A stretch of DNA of 64,000 bases from Ensifer sp. LCM 4579 (lineage in GTDB: Bacteria > Pseudomonadota > Alphaproteobacteria > Rhizobiales > Rhizobiaceae): assembly GCF_001854885.1 (NCBI RefSeq), contig NZ_MDDV01000005.1, forward strand, positions 1 to 64,000. The letters are read 5' to 3'. Positions 8,431 through 18,154 of the stretch are shown in pieces. A program made the position numbers and the translations under genes. Below the pieces are notes generated by a model. That model searched no databases, had not been told where the DNA came from, and was given only the letters and a program-made list of their open reading frames with translations. Within the stretch, counting starts at the first letter, position 1, and every line of letters begins with the position of its first letter.

Positions 8431-8903
8431 AATCTCTCCTCCCTCCCTTCATTGGCCTCGGCGAGCGCCTCGAAAGCGGCGTCGATCCGCATCATCACCC
8501 GAAGGGCCACGACCACTTCGGTCTGGTTGATGTCGCCCAGCACCGCATGCAGCGTCTCGAGCTCGCGCCGGTGAATGGCCTCGAACAGGTCGCGGCCGGC
8601 GGCAGTCGGAGCGCAAAAATAGGCCCTGCGGTGCTCGGGATTGGGCGTCTTCTCGATCAGGCCCTTCGAGATGAGTCCGGCCGCGACGCGCTGGACGAAC
8701 TGCCGCTTCATGGAGAGCTGCCTTGCCGCTTCCGGCACCGTCAGCGGCTTTTCACAGAGAAGCTCGAGGACAGCGCGCTCGGCGACGCTTATCCCAGCCC
8801 CTTGCAGCAGTTTCTCCATCGTCCTGCTGACATTGAGATGGACGGGGCGGATGAGCCTGATGGCCTTGTAGAGGCGTTCCTGTCTGTCGAATCGCACCAG
8901 CAT
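8427..8903 (-). CDS. MarR family transcriptional regulator
   Basis: 158-aa winged-helix regulator. The recognition region is LTVPEAARQLSMKRQFVQRVAAGLISKGLIEKTPNPEHRR, with the family wing Asp/Arg pattern partly preserved, and flanking helices serve for dimerisation. It overlaps the cysteine hydrolase gene and is divergent from the metallo-hydrolase at 9048 across ~145 nt, so it could control either. The ligand is unknown. Confidence 0.85.
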   Translation of the reverse strand: MLVRFDRQERLYKAIRLIRPVHLNVSRTMEKLLQGAGISVAERAVLELLCEKPLTVPEAARQLSMKRQFVQRVAAGLISKGLIEKTPNPEHRRAYFCAPTAAGRDLFEAIHRRELETLHAVLGDINQTEVVVALRVMMRIDAAFEALAEANEGREERL

Positions 8904-9047
8904 GGGCGGATCGTAGCAATCGAGTTGCCATATTCAAGTATTTCTTAACCGCCTTTGCCGCACCCCTGTGATCGGACGGGAGGGCGCCCCATCTTTCCGG
9001 TCAAACGAAGCAGGTTCCGCAAAAGAGTCACACGACACGAGGCAGCG

Positions 9048-10055
9048 ATGAGGAAGGACATCAATCCCTATTACAGCGGCCCGGTGTCGGACCATTTCGA
9101 CGGCGTTCGCTTCTTCAATCCCGGCGGCTTCCCGCCGCGCGGCCTGACGGACCTGTTTCGCTGGCAACTCGGCGGCAGGCGCGTGCGCTGGCCGGGCCGT
9201 TACGACAGTCCCTTCGCTCCGGCGAAACCGGATATCGTCGATGGCGACCATCTGCGGGTGACGATGGTCGGTCACGCGACGCTCCTGATGCAGGTGGCCG
9301 GCCTCAACGTGCTGACCGATCCGGTCTGGTCGCACCGCGCGAGCCCCTTCGCCTTTGCCGGTCCCCGTCGCCGCAATGCGCCCGGTATCCTCATGGATGA
9401 CCTGCCGCCGATCGACATCGTGCTCGTCACCCATAATCACTATGACCATCTCGATCTCGAGACGCTCGGCGCGCTCCATGCCGGGCATGAACCGCACATC
9501 GTGACGCCGCTCGGCAACGACACGATCATCCGCCGTGCCGTGCCTGGCGCTCGGATTTCCGTTCTCGATTGGGGCGATCGGCTCGACCTGGAAAACGGTA
9601 TTGTCGTCCATGCGGAACCTTGTCACCATTGGTCGGCGCGCCGCACGAGCGATCGGCGGATGGCGCTTTGGGCCGCCTTTGTCCTCGAGACGCCGGCCGG
9701 CAAGATCTATCACATCGGCGACACCGGCTTTCACGGCGGTGCCAATTACCGGGCTGCCCAGGAAAAGCACGGAGCGTTCCGCCTCGCCAACCTGCCCTTC
9801 GGCTGCTACGAACCGCGCTGGTTCATGGAGGGCCAGCACCAGAATCCGGAAGAGGCGGTACTTGGCATGCTCGCCTGCGGCGCCGGACATGTGGCCGGTC
9901 ACCATTGGGGCACGTTCCGGCTGACCAATGAGGGTATCGAGGAACCGCTGAAAGCGCTCGAGGCTGCACTCGAGAAGGCCGGCATCGCAGGGGACCGGTT
10001 CAGGGCCTTGCGCCCGGGCGAGGTCTTCGACGTGCCTCCTGCGCCGGCCGCATGA
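9048..10055 (+). CDS. MBL-fold metallo-hydrolase, UlaG/NAPE-PLD-like
   Basis: 335-aa metallo-beta-lactamase-fold hydrolase. The metal motif HNHYDHLD (HxHxDH) is clear, as are VTMVGHATLLMQ at the fold start, the later ligands in PCHHWSAR and IGDTGFHGG, and AGHHWGTFRL near the end. ATG 9048 was chosen because the upstream extension to 8955 has no family similarity. This subfamily includes L-ascorbate-6-phosphate lactonase and N-acyl-PE phospholipase D relatives; the substrate is not determined. Confidence 0.85.
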   Translation: MRKDINPYYSGPVSDHFDGVRFFNPGGFPPRGLTDLFRWQLGGRRVRWPGRYDSPFAPAKPDIVDGDHLRVTMVGHATLLMQVAGLNVLTDPVWSHRASPFAFAGPRRRNAPGILMDDLPPIDIVLVTHNHYDHLDLETLGALHAGHEPHIVTPLGNDTIIRRAVPGARISVLDWGDRLDLENGIVVHAEPCHHWSARRTSDRRMALWAAFVLETPAGKIYHIGDTGFHGGANYRAAQEKHGAFRLANLPFGCYEPRWFMEGQHQNPEEAVLGMLACGAGHVAGHHWGTFRLTNEGIEEPLKALEAALEKAGIAGDRFRALRPGEVFDVPPAPAA

Positions 10056-10153
10056 GAAGGACGCCGGCACTGGTAATTTCCGGGCTTTTCCGCCATATAC
10101 AGCGCAAATAGCGGCGCCTCCCCCGTTGGAGGCCAGGTTTGGACAATCGCGAC

Positions 10154-11056
10154 ATGGCCGATCAGGTGCAATTTGCCCGGATGAACGGGCTTGGAAACAA
10201 GATCCTGGTGGTCGACATGCGCGGCCGCAAGGATCGCGTCACGCCCGCGGCCGCGATCGCGCTCAATGCCGATCCGGCGACCCAATTCGACCAGATCATG
10301 GCGATCCACGATCCGAAGGCCGCCGGCACCGATGCCTGGATCGACATCGTCAATTCCGACGGGTCGATGGCGCAGGCCTGCGGCAACGGCACGCGCTGTG
10401 TCGTGCAGGCGCTCGCCGCCGAGACCGGCAAGAAGTCTTTCCTCTTTCATACGGTTGCCGGTCTGCTCGAGGCGAAGGAGCATGTCGACGGTACGATCTC
10501 GGTCGACATGGGGAGCCCGCGCTTCGGCTGGAACGACATCCCACTTGCCGAGGAATTCCACGATACGCGCCGGATCGAGCTGCAGATCGGCCCGATCGAC
10601 GAACCGGTGCTGCACTCGCCGTCGGTCGCCTCGATGGGCAATCCGCATGCGATCTTCTGGGTCGAGAACGAGGTGTGGAGCTATGACCTCGATCGGTTCG
10701 GACCGTTGCTCGAAAACCATCCGATCTTCCCGGAGCGCGCCAATATATCGATCGCGCATGTGCGCTCCCGGACCGAGATGGACCTCAGGACGTGGGAGCG
10801 CGGTGCGGGCCTGACGCTCGCCTGCGGCTCGGCCGCCTGCGCCGCCGCCGTCAGCGGCGCGAGGACCGGGCGCACGGAGCGCACGGTGGCCGTGAACGTG
10901 CCCGGCGGTCCGCTCATGATCGAATGGCGCGAGGCGGACGATCACGTGATCATGACCGGACCGGCCGAATGGGAATGGTCGGGAACGCTCGATCCTGCCA
11001 GCGGCGCCTTTCAGCGCGACGAGACGAGCGGCGAAAGCGGAGCCCGGGCGCTTTGA
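10154..11056 (+). CDS. dapF: Diaminopimelate epimerase
   Basis: Interconverts LL- and meso-diaminopimelate for lysine and peptidoglycan synthesis, with a two-cysteine acid/base mechanism. Both cysteine motifs are present: [12 protein letters not shown] in the first half and [15 protein letters not shown] in the second; ARMNGLGN and SMGNPHAIF also match. The product is 300 aa from ATG 10154. Its stop TGA overlaps the TTG start of mtaB (TTGA at 11053-11056), so the two are coupled. Confidence 0.96.
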   Translation: MADQVQFARMNGLGNKILVVDMRGRKDRVTPAAAIALNADPATQFDQIMAIHDPKAAGTDAWIDIVNSDGSMAQACGNGTRCVVQALAAETGKKSFLFHTVAGLLEAKEHVDGTISVDMGSPRFGWNDIPLAEEFHDTRRIELQIGPIDEPVLHSPSVASMGNPHAIFWVENEVWSYDLDRFGPLLENHPIFPERANISIAHVRSRTEMDLRTWERGAGLTLACGSAACAAAVSGARTGRTERTVAVNVPGGPLMIEWREADDHVIMTGPAEWEWSGTLDPASGAFQRDETSGESGARAL

Positions 11057-12327
11057 GCGGGGTCGAGGTCATAACCTTCGGCTGCCGGCTGAACACCTAT
11101 GAATCGGAAGTGATGCGGGCGGAGGCCGAGAAGGCGGGGCTGAACAACGCCATTCTCGTCAACACCTGCGCCGTCACGGGCGAGGCCGTGCGTCAGGCGC
11201 GCCAGGCGATCCGCCGCGCGCGCCGCGAAAACCCGCATGCTCGCATCATCGTCAGCGGCTGCGCCGCCCAGACCGAGAAGGAAAGCTTCGCCGCAATGGC
11301 CGAGGTCGATGCGGTGCTCGGCAACGAGGAAAAACTCAAGAGCGCCTCCTACCGCGCTCTGCCGGATTTCGGCGTCTCGGCGGAAGAGAAGCTGCGAGTC
11401 AACGACATCATGAGCGTGCGGGCCACCACCCCGCAGATGGTCAAGCACATCGACGGCCATGTGCGCGCCTTCATCCAGGTGCAGAACGGCTGCGACCACC
11501 GCTGCACCTTCTGCATCATTCCCTATGGCCGCGGCAATTCCCGCTCGGTGCCCATGGGCGCTGTCGTCGAGCAGGCCCGCCGACTCGTCGACGGCGGCTA
11601 CCGCGAGATCGTACTGACCGGGGTGGACGCCACCAGCTATGGCGCCGACCTGCCGGGCACGCCGACACTCGGCATGCTCGCCAAGACGCTTCTGAAGCAC
11701 GTGCCGGAAATCCTGCGCCTTCGGCTCTCGTCGATCGACAGCATCGAGGCGGACCGGCATCTCCTCGATCTGATCGCCGACGAGCCGCGCTTCATGCCGC
11801 ATCTGCACCTGTCGCTGCAGCATGGCGACGACCTGATCCTGAAGCGCATGAAACGTCGGCATTCGAGCACTGATGCGCGCGCCTTCTGCGACGAGATCCG
11901 CCGGCTTCGGCCGGAGATCAGCTTCGGCGCGGACATGATTGCCGGCTTTCCGACGGAAACCGAGGAAATGTTCGCCAATTCCTTGCGGCTCGCGGAAGAA
12001 TGCGGCATCGCGCAGCTGCATGTCTTTCCCTATAGCCCCCGCCCCGGCACGCCGGCCGCGCGCATGCCGCAGCTCGACCGCGCGCTCGTCAAGGAGCGCG
12101 CCGCAAGGCTGAGGGCGAAAGGGACCGAGCTCTACGCCGCCCATCTCGAACGCATGATCGGCAGCGAGCAGACGATCCTCGTCGAGATGAACGGTCTGGC
12201 GCACACGGAAAACTTCACGCTCGTCGACGCCGCCGGGCTCGAGCCGCGCTCTCTCTTGAGGGTCGCGATTACCGGTCATAACGGCAAGCATCTGACGATG
12301 CGGCCCAAACAGATGGCTGCGGCCTGA
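11053..12327 (+). CDS. mtaB: tRNA t6A37 methylthiotransferase MtaB
   Basis: Radical-SAM enzyme that converts t6A37 to ms2t6A37 in ANN-decoding tRNAs. The 424-aa product has the UPF0004 domain ([39 protein letters not shown]), the radical-SAM CxxxCxxC in [15 protein letters not shown], and a C-terminal TRAM-like domain. The TTG start at 11053 overlaps the dapF stop; upstream coding in this frame lies inside dapF and is not real. It is followed by ftsY after 15 nt. Confidence 0.93.
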   Translation: MSGVEVITFGCRLNTYESEVMRAEAEKAGLNNAILVNTCAVTGEAVRQARQAIRRARRENPHARIIVSGCAAQTEKESFAAMAEVDAVLGNEEKLKSASYRALPDFGVSAEEKLRVNDIMSVRATTPQMVKHIDGHVRAFIQVQNGCDHRCTFCIIPYGRGNSRSVPMGAVVEQARRLVDGGYREIVLTGVDATSYGADLPGTPTLGMLAKTLLKHVPEILRLRLSSIDSIEADRHLLDLIADEPRFMPHLHLSLQHGDDLILKRMKRRHSSTDARAFCDEIRRLRPEISFGADMIAGFPTETEEMFANSLRLAEECGIAQLHVFPYSPRPGTPAARMPQLDRALVKERAARLRAKGTELYAAHLERMIGSEQTILVEMNGLAHTENFTLVDAAGLEPRSLLRVAITGHNGKHLTMRPKQMAAA

Positions 12328-12342
12328 TAGCTGGATAGTCCC

Positions 12343-14070
12343 ATGGCAATTGGTTTCATCAAGAAGATCTTCTCCTTCGGCAAGGATGCCGTCGAGGAGA
12401 AGTCCGTGCCTGAGCAGGAGGTGGCGCCGGAGACCGCGGCTGCGGCGGTTTCGGACGAAGCGGCGCCGCCCCCCTCTGTCCCTTCGGGACATCTCCCCCA
12501 CAAGGGGGGAGAGCAGGGGGAGACCGAGGCGGCTGCCGAGGATGACCGAACCGGCGCCAAGGAGACAAAGGTCGGTGCGGGCGATGACGTTTCTGCCGAC
12601 CCGACCGCGCAAGGCGCCGGCCCGACCGGGGAGAGCGCCGACATTACTACGGACGAAAGCCTTCCGGTGGACAAAGAGAGCGCCGCGAGGTCAATCTCCC
12701 CCCTTGTGGGGGAGATGCCCGGTAGGGCAGAGGGGGGTGCGCCCCCTTCCACGGCGTCCGAAGACAATGAGGCGGAGGCCGCGATACCCCCCTCTGTCCC
12801 TTCGGGACATCTCCCCCACAAGGGGGGAGATCAGCGGGAGACCGAGGCGGCCGCCGAGGATGACCGGACCGGCACCAAGGAGACAAAGGCCGTTGGGGGC
12901 GATGTCGTTTCTGCCGACCCGACCGCGCAAGACGCCGTCCCGACCGGGGAGAGCGCCGATATTGCTGCGGACGAAAGCCTTCCGGTGAACGAAGAGAGCG
13001 CCGCGAGGTCAATCTCCCCCCTTGTGGGGGAGATGCCCGGCAGGGCAGAGGGGGGTGGGGCATCCGCTGAATTCGTCCGAAACCTCCCGAAGGGCTTCGC
13101 CAAGGCCGAGGTACGCCCGAAGGAAGAAGCACCCGCGCCGCAGCCGAAGCTTTCCTGGTACCAGCGGCTGCGCCGCGGCCTTTCCCGTTCCTCCGCGCAG
13201 TTAAAGGGCCAGATCACCAGCCTCTTCACCAAACGCAAGCTCGACGAGGCGACGCTGCAGGATCTCGAGGATCTGTTGATCCAGGCCGACCTTGGGGTGG
13301 AAACTGCGATGCGCATCACCGATACGCTCGCTTCCGAGCGCTACGGCAAGGACGTGACCGGCGAGGACGTCTCCCGCATCATGGCCGGCGAAATCACCAA
13401 GGTGCTGGGACCCGTCGCGAAACCGCTGGAGCTCGACCTCAGCCACAAGCCGCATGTGATCCTCGTCGTCGGCGTCAACGGTACCGGCAAGACGACGACC
13501 ATCGGCAAACTTGCCGCGAAACTCTCGGGCGCGGGGCTGAAGGTGATGCTGGCGGCCGGGGACACTTTCCGCGCCGCTGCGATCGAGCAGTTGAAGATCT
13601 GGGCGGAACGGACGAAATCCGAGATCGTTGCCTCCAAGCTTGGCGCCGATGCGGCGGGCCTCGCCTATGAGGCCTATGAGCGGGCTCGCGAGAAGAAGTC
13701 GGACGTGCTGATCATCGACACCGCCGGCCGGCTGCAGAACAAGGCCGAGCTGATGGCGGAGCTCGAAAAGATCGTGCGCGTTCTCGGCAAGCTCGATCCT
13801 GACGCGCCGCACACGGTGCTGCAGACGCTCGATGCGACGACCGGGCAGAACGCGATGCAGCAGGTGGAGATCTTCCGCAATGTTGCCGGCGTCAGCGGGC
13901 TGATCATGACCAAGCTGGACGGCACGGCGCGCGGCGGAATCCTGGTGGCGATCTCCGCCAAGCACAAGCTGCCGGTCTATTTCATCGGCGTCGGTGAGGG
14001 GATCGACGATCTCGAGCCGTTCGAGGCGAAGGACTTCGCCGAGGCGATCGCGGGTCTCGGCGGCGCGTGA
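12343..14070 (+). CDS. ftsY: Signal recognition particle receptor FtsY, with in-frame repeats
   Basis: SRP receptor GTPase at the cytoplasmic membrane, partner of Ffh. The 575-aa product has a normal C-terminal NG domain: [20 protein letters not shown]-loop [31 protein letters not shown], and [10 protein letters not shown]. The N-terminal acidic A region is unusual. Residues ~43-238 contain two copies of a 106-residue unit in which palindromic intergenic-type repeats are translated in frame ([13 protein letters not shown] and [16 protein letters not shown] peptides, each twice). The gene follows mtaB closely. The NG domain is intact, so function is expected. Confidence 0.95.
   Translation: MAIGFIKKIFSFGKDAVEEKSVPEQEVAPETAAAAVSDEAAPPPSVPSGHLPHKGGEQGETEAAAEDDRTGAKETKVGAGDDVSADPTAQGAGPTGESADITTDESLPVDKESAARSISPLVGEMPGRAEGGAPPSTASEDNEAEAAIPPSVPSGHLPHKGGDQRETEAAAEDDRTGTKETKAVGGDVVSADPTAQDAVPTGESADIAADESLPVNEESAARSISPLVGEMPGRAEGGGASAEFVRNLPKGFAKAEVRPKEEAPAPQPKLSWYQRLRRGLSRSSAQLKGQITSLFTKRKLDEATLQDLEDLLIQADLGVETAMRITDTLASERYGKDVTGEDVSRIMAGEITKVLGPVAKPLELDLSHKPHVILVVGVNGTGKTTTIGKLAAKLSGAGLKVMLAAGDTFRAAAIEQLKIWAERTKSEIVASKLGADAAGLAYEAYERAREKKSDVLIIDTAGRLQNKAELMAELEKIVRVLGKLDPDAPHTVLQTLDATTGQNAMQQVEIFRNVAGVSGLIMTKLDGTARGGILVAISAKHKLPVYFIGVGEGIDDLEPFEAKDFAEAIAGLGGA
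12469..12737 (+). repeat. In-frame element in ftsY, copy 1
   Basis: Inverted arms of 44 nt (12469-12512, starting CCCCCCTCTGTCCC) and 43 nt (12695-12737, ending GGCAGAGGGGGG) enclose 182 nt that remain open in the ftsY frame. The arms look like the palindromic rhizobial intergenic repeats usually found outside genes. The same structure recurs exactly 318 bp downstream. Confidence 0.88.
12787..13055 (+). repeat. In-frame element in ftsY, copy 2
   Basis: Second copy of the 269-nt inverted-arm structure, offset 318 nt (106 codons) from the first and highly similar inside as well as in the arms. The arrangement points to a tandem duplication of the whole unit after insertion. Confidence 0.88.
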
Positions 14071-14227
14071 CCGGAGGCGAAGCCGTGCGGCGAAAACACC
14101 GGTTGATATGGTTTTGCCGCAATGCTGGTGTTATGAGCTGCCGGAGCGGGGAGAGGAAAAGTGTGAAGCGGTTTTCCGCCTGCGCCCCGCTCAAACCAGG
14201 CGAGAGATGAGAGAACAGGATCCGCAA

Positions 14228-14860
14228 ATGTCGACAATCGAGGCCGCAAAGCCGCGGACGGAGGTAGGCCCGCTTCTGAAGCTCCTGCTGGAGCTCGGGC
14301 CGCTGATGGTCTTTTTCTTCGCCAATTCGCGCGGCGAATGGCTGGCGAGCCGCTTTCCGGTGCTCGGCGAACTCGGCGGGCCGATCTTCATCGCGACCGG
14401 CCTGTTCATGGCGGCAACGGCCGCGGCGCTCATCGCCTCCTGGATCATGACCCGCACGCTGCCGATGATGCCGCTTATTTCCGGGATCGTCGTCTTCGTC
14501 TTCGGCGCGCTGACGCTCTGGCTGCAGAACGATACCTTCATCAAGATGAAGCCGACCATCGTCAACACGCTCTTTGGTGCGATCCTGCTCGGCGGGCTCC
14601 TCTTCGGCAAGTCTCTGCTCGGCTACGTCTTCCATGCCGCCTTCAGGCTTGACGACGACGGCTGGCGCAAGCTGACGATCCGCTGGGGCCTGTTCTTCCT
14701 GTTTCTCGCCGTGCTGAACGAGATCGTCTGGCGCTCCTTCACGACCGATTTCTGGGTGGCCTTCAAGGTCTGGGGCACGATGCCGATCACCATCCTCTTC
14801 ACACTACTCCAGATGCCGCTGATCATGCGGCATTCGCTGGAACGGGAAAGCGCCGAATGA
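14228..14860 (+). CDS. Inner membrane septation protein A family (YciB/IspZ)
   Basis: 210-aa multi-pass inner-membrane protein of the YciB/IspZ family, linked in other bacteria to envelope and septum integrity. Recognisable parts are [54 protein letters not shown] and the C-terminal [16 protein letters not shown] with hydrophobic segments throughout. ATG 14228 has an AGGA seven bases upstream; ATG 14207 in the same frame is an alternative. Its stop overlaps the next start by 4 nt. Confidence 0.9.
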   Translation: MSTIEAAKPRTEVGPLLKLLLELGPLMVFFFANSRGEWLASRFPVLGELGGPIFIATGLFMAATAAALIASWIMTRTLPMMPLISGIVVFVFGALTLWLQNDTFIKMKPTIVNTLFGAILLGGLLFGKSLLGYVFHAAFRLDDDGWRKLTIRWGLFFLFLAVLNEIVWRSFTTDFWVAFKVWGTMPITILFTLLQMPLIMRHSLERESAE

Positions 14861-15447
14861 CGCTGGCCGCCGGCACCGAAGACAACAGGCAGCGGGTGTG
14901 GATCTGGCTGGCAGCCTGCCTGGGCGTCATCGCCGTGCAGATGCTGGTGCAGCACCTCATGGGGCGGCTCTGGATCTGCGAATGCGGCTATGTGAAGCTC
15001 TGGGAGGGTGTCGTCAATTCCAGTGGCAATTCCCAGCACATCGCCGACTGGTACACGCCGTCACACGTCATCCATGGCTTCCTCTTTTATGGCCTCGGCC
15101 ATCTTCTGCTGTGGGGCAAGCCTCTGAGCGCGCGCCTGCTGCTCGCAACCGTGATCGAGGCGGCGTGGGAAATTGCGGAAAACACCCCAGTGGTGATCAA
15201 CCGCTACCGCTCCGCGACCATCTCGCTCGACTATTTCGGCGACAGCATCCTCAATTCGACCATGGATACGCTCGCCATGGCGGCAGGCTTCCTGCTCGCC
15301 TCGCGGCTGCCGGTGGCGGTCACGATCGCGCTCGCGATCGCCCTCGAGCTCTTCACCGGTTGGATGATCCGCGACAATCTGACCCTCAACGTGCTGATGC
15401 TCGTCTGGCCGCTCGATGCGGTCAAGGCGTGGCAGGCGGGGATTTGA
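14857..15447 (+). CDS. DUF2585 family membrane protein (UPF0314)
   Basis: 196-aa multi-pass membrane protein of a family found mainly in alphaproteobacteria, function unknown. Visible features are a conserved [13 protein letters not shown] region, [15 protein letters not shown], a family-typical [17 protein letters not shown] and three or four hydrophobic segments. It overlaps the septation protein A gene (ATGA), so it probably works in the envelope with it. Confidence 0.88.
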   Translation: MTLAAGTEDNRQRVWIWLAACLGVIAVQMLVQHLMGRLWICECGYVKLWEGVVNSSGNSQHIADWYTPSHVIHGFLFYGLGHLLLWGKPLSARLLLATVIEAAWEIAENTPVVINRYRSATISLDYFGDSILNSTMDTLAMAAGFLLASRLPVAVTIALAIALELFTGWMIRDNLTLNVLMLVWPLDAVKAWQAGI

Positions 15448-15461
15448 GGGCAGCGAATCGG

Positions 15462-15724
15462 CCCCTCATCCGCCTGCCGGCACCTTCTCCCCGCAGGCGG
15501 GGAGAAGGGACTTGCGGCGCCCGCTCATCCTCGTCGCACTGCTTGCGCGGCGAGACGCCTCGCCCGATTTTTCCAATGTCCAGCCTACCAGAGATTGACG
15601 GAAGAGAGGGAGCGCGGCTGCGGCGCGAGTCTCCTTCGCCCCGCCTGCGGGGAGAATGTGGCCGGTCCACCCTCCGCAGCTGCAGCGCAGCTGCTGCGGA
15701 GGACGGGCAGGCCGGATGAGGGGG
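15462..15724 (+). repeat. RIME-like palindromic element with inverted ends
   Basis: It begins CCCCTCATCCGCCTGCCGG and ends with an imperfect inverted copy (GGGCAGGCCGGATGAGGGG). Inside are two CTCCCCGC...GCGGGGAG hairpins. The 263-bp length and layout (inverted ends around a central spacer) resemble the rhizobial intergenic mosaic elements. It fills the gap between the DUF2585 gene and ccmG and contains no gene. Confidence 0.8.
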
Positions 15725-15738
15725 AATTTGTGGGCCGC

Positions 15739-16350
15739 TCACGACCCCGCAAGCGCTTTCTCGATCGCCGGCAGCAATCCTTCCTTCAGGGTCCGCTCGT
15801 CGAACGGACCGGCGCGCTTGTAGAGGATCGTGCCGTCGGCGGCGACGAGGAAGGATTCCGGGATGCCGTAGACGCCCCAGTCGATTGCGGCCTTGCCATG
15901 GGGGTCGACGCCGATCGCCGAGAAGGGATTGCCGAGCTCGCCGAGGAATCTCAGCGCGTTCTCGTTCCGGTCCTTGTAGTTGATGCCGACGACCGTCAGG
16001 CGCGGATCCTTCGACAACTCAAGAATGATGGGATGTTCCTGGCGGCAGGGCACGCACCAGGAGGCCCAGACATTCACGAGGGTCAGCTTGCCCTCGACCG
16101 CGGCATCGGTCAGCGCCGGCATCGGCTCGCCCGACGGCGTCACGGCACCTTCGAGCGGCGGCATCTCGAGCATCGGCGCCTTGGTGCCGATCAGCGCGGA
16201 AGGGATTTCGCCGATGTCCCTGCCGGAGTTCAACTGGCTCCAGAAGATCGCTGCAAGACCCGCAAAGATCAGGAGCGGCAGGGCGGCGAGCAGATAGCGC
16301 AAGGCGCCGGGCTTGCGCTCGTCCGGCTGCGGCGCAGGCGTGCTCGTCAT
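15739..16350 (-). CDS. ccmG: Thiol:disulfide interchange protein CcmG (DsbE)
   Basis: Periplasmic membrane-tethered thioredoxin that keeps apocytochrome c cysteines reduced for haem attachment. The 203-aa product has an N-terminal membrane anchor (residues ~17-36) and the active site WASWCVPCRQEHP (CxxC), followed by the family GINYKDR and DPHGKAAIDWGVYGIPESF. Start ATG 16350 overlaps the ccmD stop by 4 nt. It is the last gene of ccmC-ccmD-ccmG. Confidence 0.95.
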   Translation of the reverse strand: MTSTPAPQPDERKPGALRYLLAALPLLIFAGLAAIFWSQLNSGRDIGEIPSALIGTKAPMLEMPPLEGAVTPSGEPMPALTDAAVEGKLTLVNVWASWCVPCRQEHPIILELSKDPRLTVVGINYKDRNENALRFLGELGNPFSAIGVDPHGKAAIDWGVYGIPESFLVAADGTILYKRAGPFDERTLKEGLLPAIEKALAGS

Positions 16351-16523
16351 GTGCTCTCTCCACCGGTCGCTTCGACCGAACGGCGGCGGATGCCGGCGGC
16401 CTCGAGCGCCTTCAGTTCGCGCTGGCGGGCGCGGCCGTCGCCGACGACCCAGAGCACCAGTCCGGCAACGGTCGCGACGGCAACCGCATAGCTGGAAAGA
16501 ACATAGGCAGCGTGGCTCATCAT
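16347..16523 (-). CDS. ccmD: Haem exporter protein CcmD
   Basis: Small bitopic membrane protein (58 aa) that helps release holo-CcmE from the CcmABC complex. It has one membrane helix (residues ~6-27, YVLSSYAVAVATVAGLVLW) and a basic cytoplasmic tail RARQRELKALEAAGIRRR, the family pattern. Both ends overlap neighbours by 4 nt (ccmC and ccmG), which makes the assignment firm despite the length. Confidence 0.92.
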   Translation of the reverse strand: MMSHAAYVLSSYAVAVATVAGLVLWVVGDGRARQRELKALEAAGIRRRSVEATGGEST

Positions 16524-17290
16524 GGTGCAAGCGACTCCCGGCCGGCATTGCGCGCCGCCTGGCGCCTGAGCGAGGTCACCCGCCGGCGCCAGATCTCGTT
16601 GCGCATGGCGGCGATGTGCAGTGAGAAGAACAGAAGCGTGAAGGCGATGGCCATCACCATCAGCGGCCACAGGAATTCCGGGTCGATGGTCGGACCGCCG
16701 AGGCGCATGACGCTTGCCGGCTGGTGCAGCGTGTTCCACCACTCGACGGAGAATTTGATGATCGGGATATTGACGAAGCCGACCAGCACAAGCACGGCCG
16801 AGACGCGCGCCGAGCGGGCCGGATCCTCCATGGCCCGATTGAGAGCGATCAGTCCGAGATACATGAGGAAGAGCACGAAGACGGAGGTCAGCCGCGCGTC
16901 CCAAACCCACCAGGTGCCCCACATGGGCTTGCCCCAGAGCGAGCCTGTGACGAGCGCCAGGAAGGTAAAGGAGGCGCCGATCGGAGCCGCCGCCTTGGCC
17001 GAAACATCGGCGAGCGGATGGCGCCAGACGAGGGTGCCGAGGGCCGAGATCGCCATGACCGTGTAGCACATCATCGACAGCCAGGCCGCGGGCACATGCA
17101 CATACATAATGCGCACGGTCTCGCCCTGCTGGTAATCGCCCTCTGTCGTGAAGGAGAGCCACAGGCCCACGGCAAAAAACAGCACCGTGAGCACGGCAAG
17201 CCACGGCAGCACGCGAGCGGCAAGCGCCAGGAACCGGGTTGGATTGGCGAGGTCGCTGAACTTGCGGATGGCCAGGCTGTTTTCGCTCAT
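16520..17290 (-). CDS. ccmC: Haem exporter / haem-handling protein CcmC
   Basis: Six-helix inner-membrane protein that loads haem onto CcmE. The 256-aa product has the tryptophan-rich periplasmic loop GSLWGKPMWGTWWVWDARLTS and flanking histidines (VHVPAAWLS before, VEWWNTLHQPASV after), the haem-ligand regions of the family. It is separated from ccmB by ~200 nt holding a mosaic repeat, so ccmAB and ccmCDG may be separate transcripts or linked by read-through. Confidence 0.96.
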   Translation of the reverse strand: MSENSLAIRKFSDLANPTRFLALAARVLPWLAVLTVLFFAVGLWLSFTTEGDYQQGETVRIMYVHVPAAWLSMMCYTVMAISALGTLVWRHPLADVSAKAAAPIGASFTFLALVTGSLWGKPMWGTWWVWDARLTSVFVLFLMYLGLIALNRAMEDPARSARVSAVLVLVGFVNIPIIKFSVEWWNTLHQPASVMRLGGPTIDPEFLWPLMVMAIAFTLLFFSLHIAAMRNEIWRRRVTSLRRQAARNAGRESLAP

Positions 17291-17337
17291 GACGGCTCTT
17301 TACCGCGGAAGCATGCCTTTCGCAATTGACCTGCAGG

Positions 17338-17430
17338 CCGCGCGTCCTTTAGACGCGCGAAGATCGCTGTAGCACTTTGAACCTCAGCATAATTCTATCC
17401 TTCGATCGAAATCGATCTAAGGCATTATGT
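17338..17430 (-). repeat. Mosaic palindromic repeat, variant, between ccmB and ccmC
   Basis: Inverted copy: GCGCGTCCTTTAGACGCGC, then a CGCTGTAG-type boundary, CACTTTGAA, and a diverged palindrome CCTTCGATCGAAATCGATCTAAGG. The C-type part is clear, but the other half is unlike the A or B type. It lies in the 204-nt gap. Confidence 0.6.
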
Positions 17431-17494
17431 AGTGATCGATCACGATTGCGTTAGATCCTGACCTCGGCCGGGACTCGCTTTCAGGCGAAGAACC

Positions 17495-18154
17495 TCAATC
17501 GGCCGAGTGCCTCAGTGCCGCAGCGGCCGCGACCGGCCCGATCACCGCAAAGAACAGAGTTATCGCTACTAAAATCATGAAAGGCGGCAGGAAGGGGGCC
17601 GGATCCTGGATCGCCGCATAGACGGCGCTGACGCCGAAGATCAGCACCGGCACGGCAAGCGGCAGCACGAGGATCGAGACGAGCAGGCCGCCGCGCGGCA
17701 GCGCCACGGCAACGGCCGCGCCGACCGCGCCGATGAATGTGATCGCCGGCGTGCCCGCCAGAAGCGTGAGCATGGTGGCGCCGATCGCAAGCTCGTTCAT
17801 GTTCATGAAGAGGCCGAGGAAGGGCGAGGCGACCACCAGCGGCAGGCCGGTTGCGGCCCAATGGGCGGCGCATTTGACGAAGACGGTCAGGAGGAGCGGC
17901 GTCTCCTGCATTAAAAGGAGATCGAGCGAACCGTCCTCGCGCTCCGCCTGGAAAAGCCGGTCGAGACCGAGCAGCGAGGCAAGCAGCGCGCCGATCCAGA
18001 GAATGGCCGGGCCGATGCGCGCGAGCAGATTGAGGTCCGGCCCGACGCCGAAGGGAATGACGGCAACGATCGTCATGAAGAAGAGGACGCCGATCATCGC
18101 GCCGCCGCCGGCGCGCACGGAAAGCTTCAGGTCACGGAAGAAGAGGGCGATCAA
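17495..18154 (-). CDS. ccmB: Haem exporter protein CcmB
   Basis: Six-helix membrane subunit of the CcmABC complex (219 aa). Matching segments are MIALFFRDLKLSVRAGGG, the internal LFQAEREDGSLDLLLM coupling region, and the C-terminal PLAVPVLIFGVSAV helix. Its start overlaps the stop of ccmA by 4 nt, so ATPase and permease are made together. Confidence 0.95.
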   Translation of the reverse strand: MIALFFRDLKLSVRAGGGAMIGVLFFMTIVAVIPFGVGPDLNLLARIGPAILWIGALLASLLGLDRLFQAEREDGSLDLLLMQETPLLLTVFVKCAAHWAATGLPLVVASPFLGLFMNMNELAIGATMLTLLAGTPAITFIGAVGAAVAVALPRGGLLVSILVLPLAVPVLIFGVSAVYAAIQDPAPFLPPFMILVAITLFFAVIGPVAAAAALRHSAD

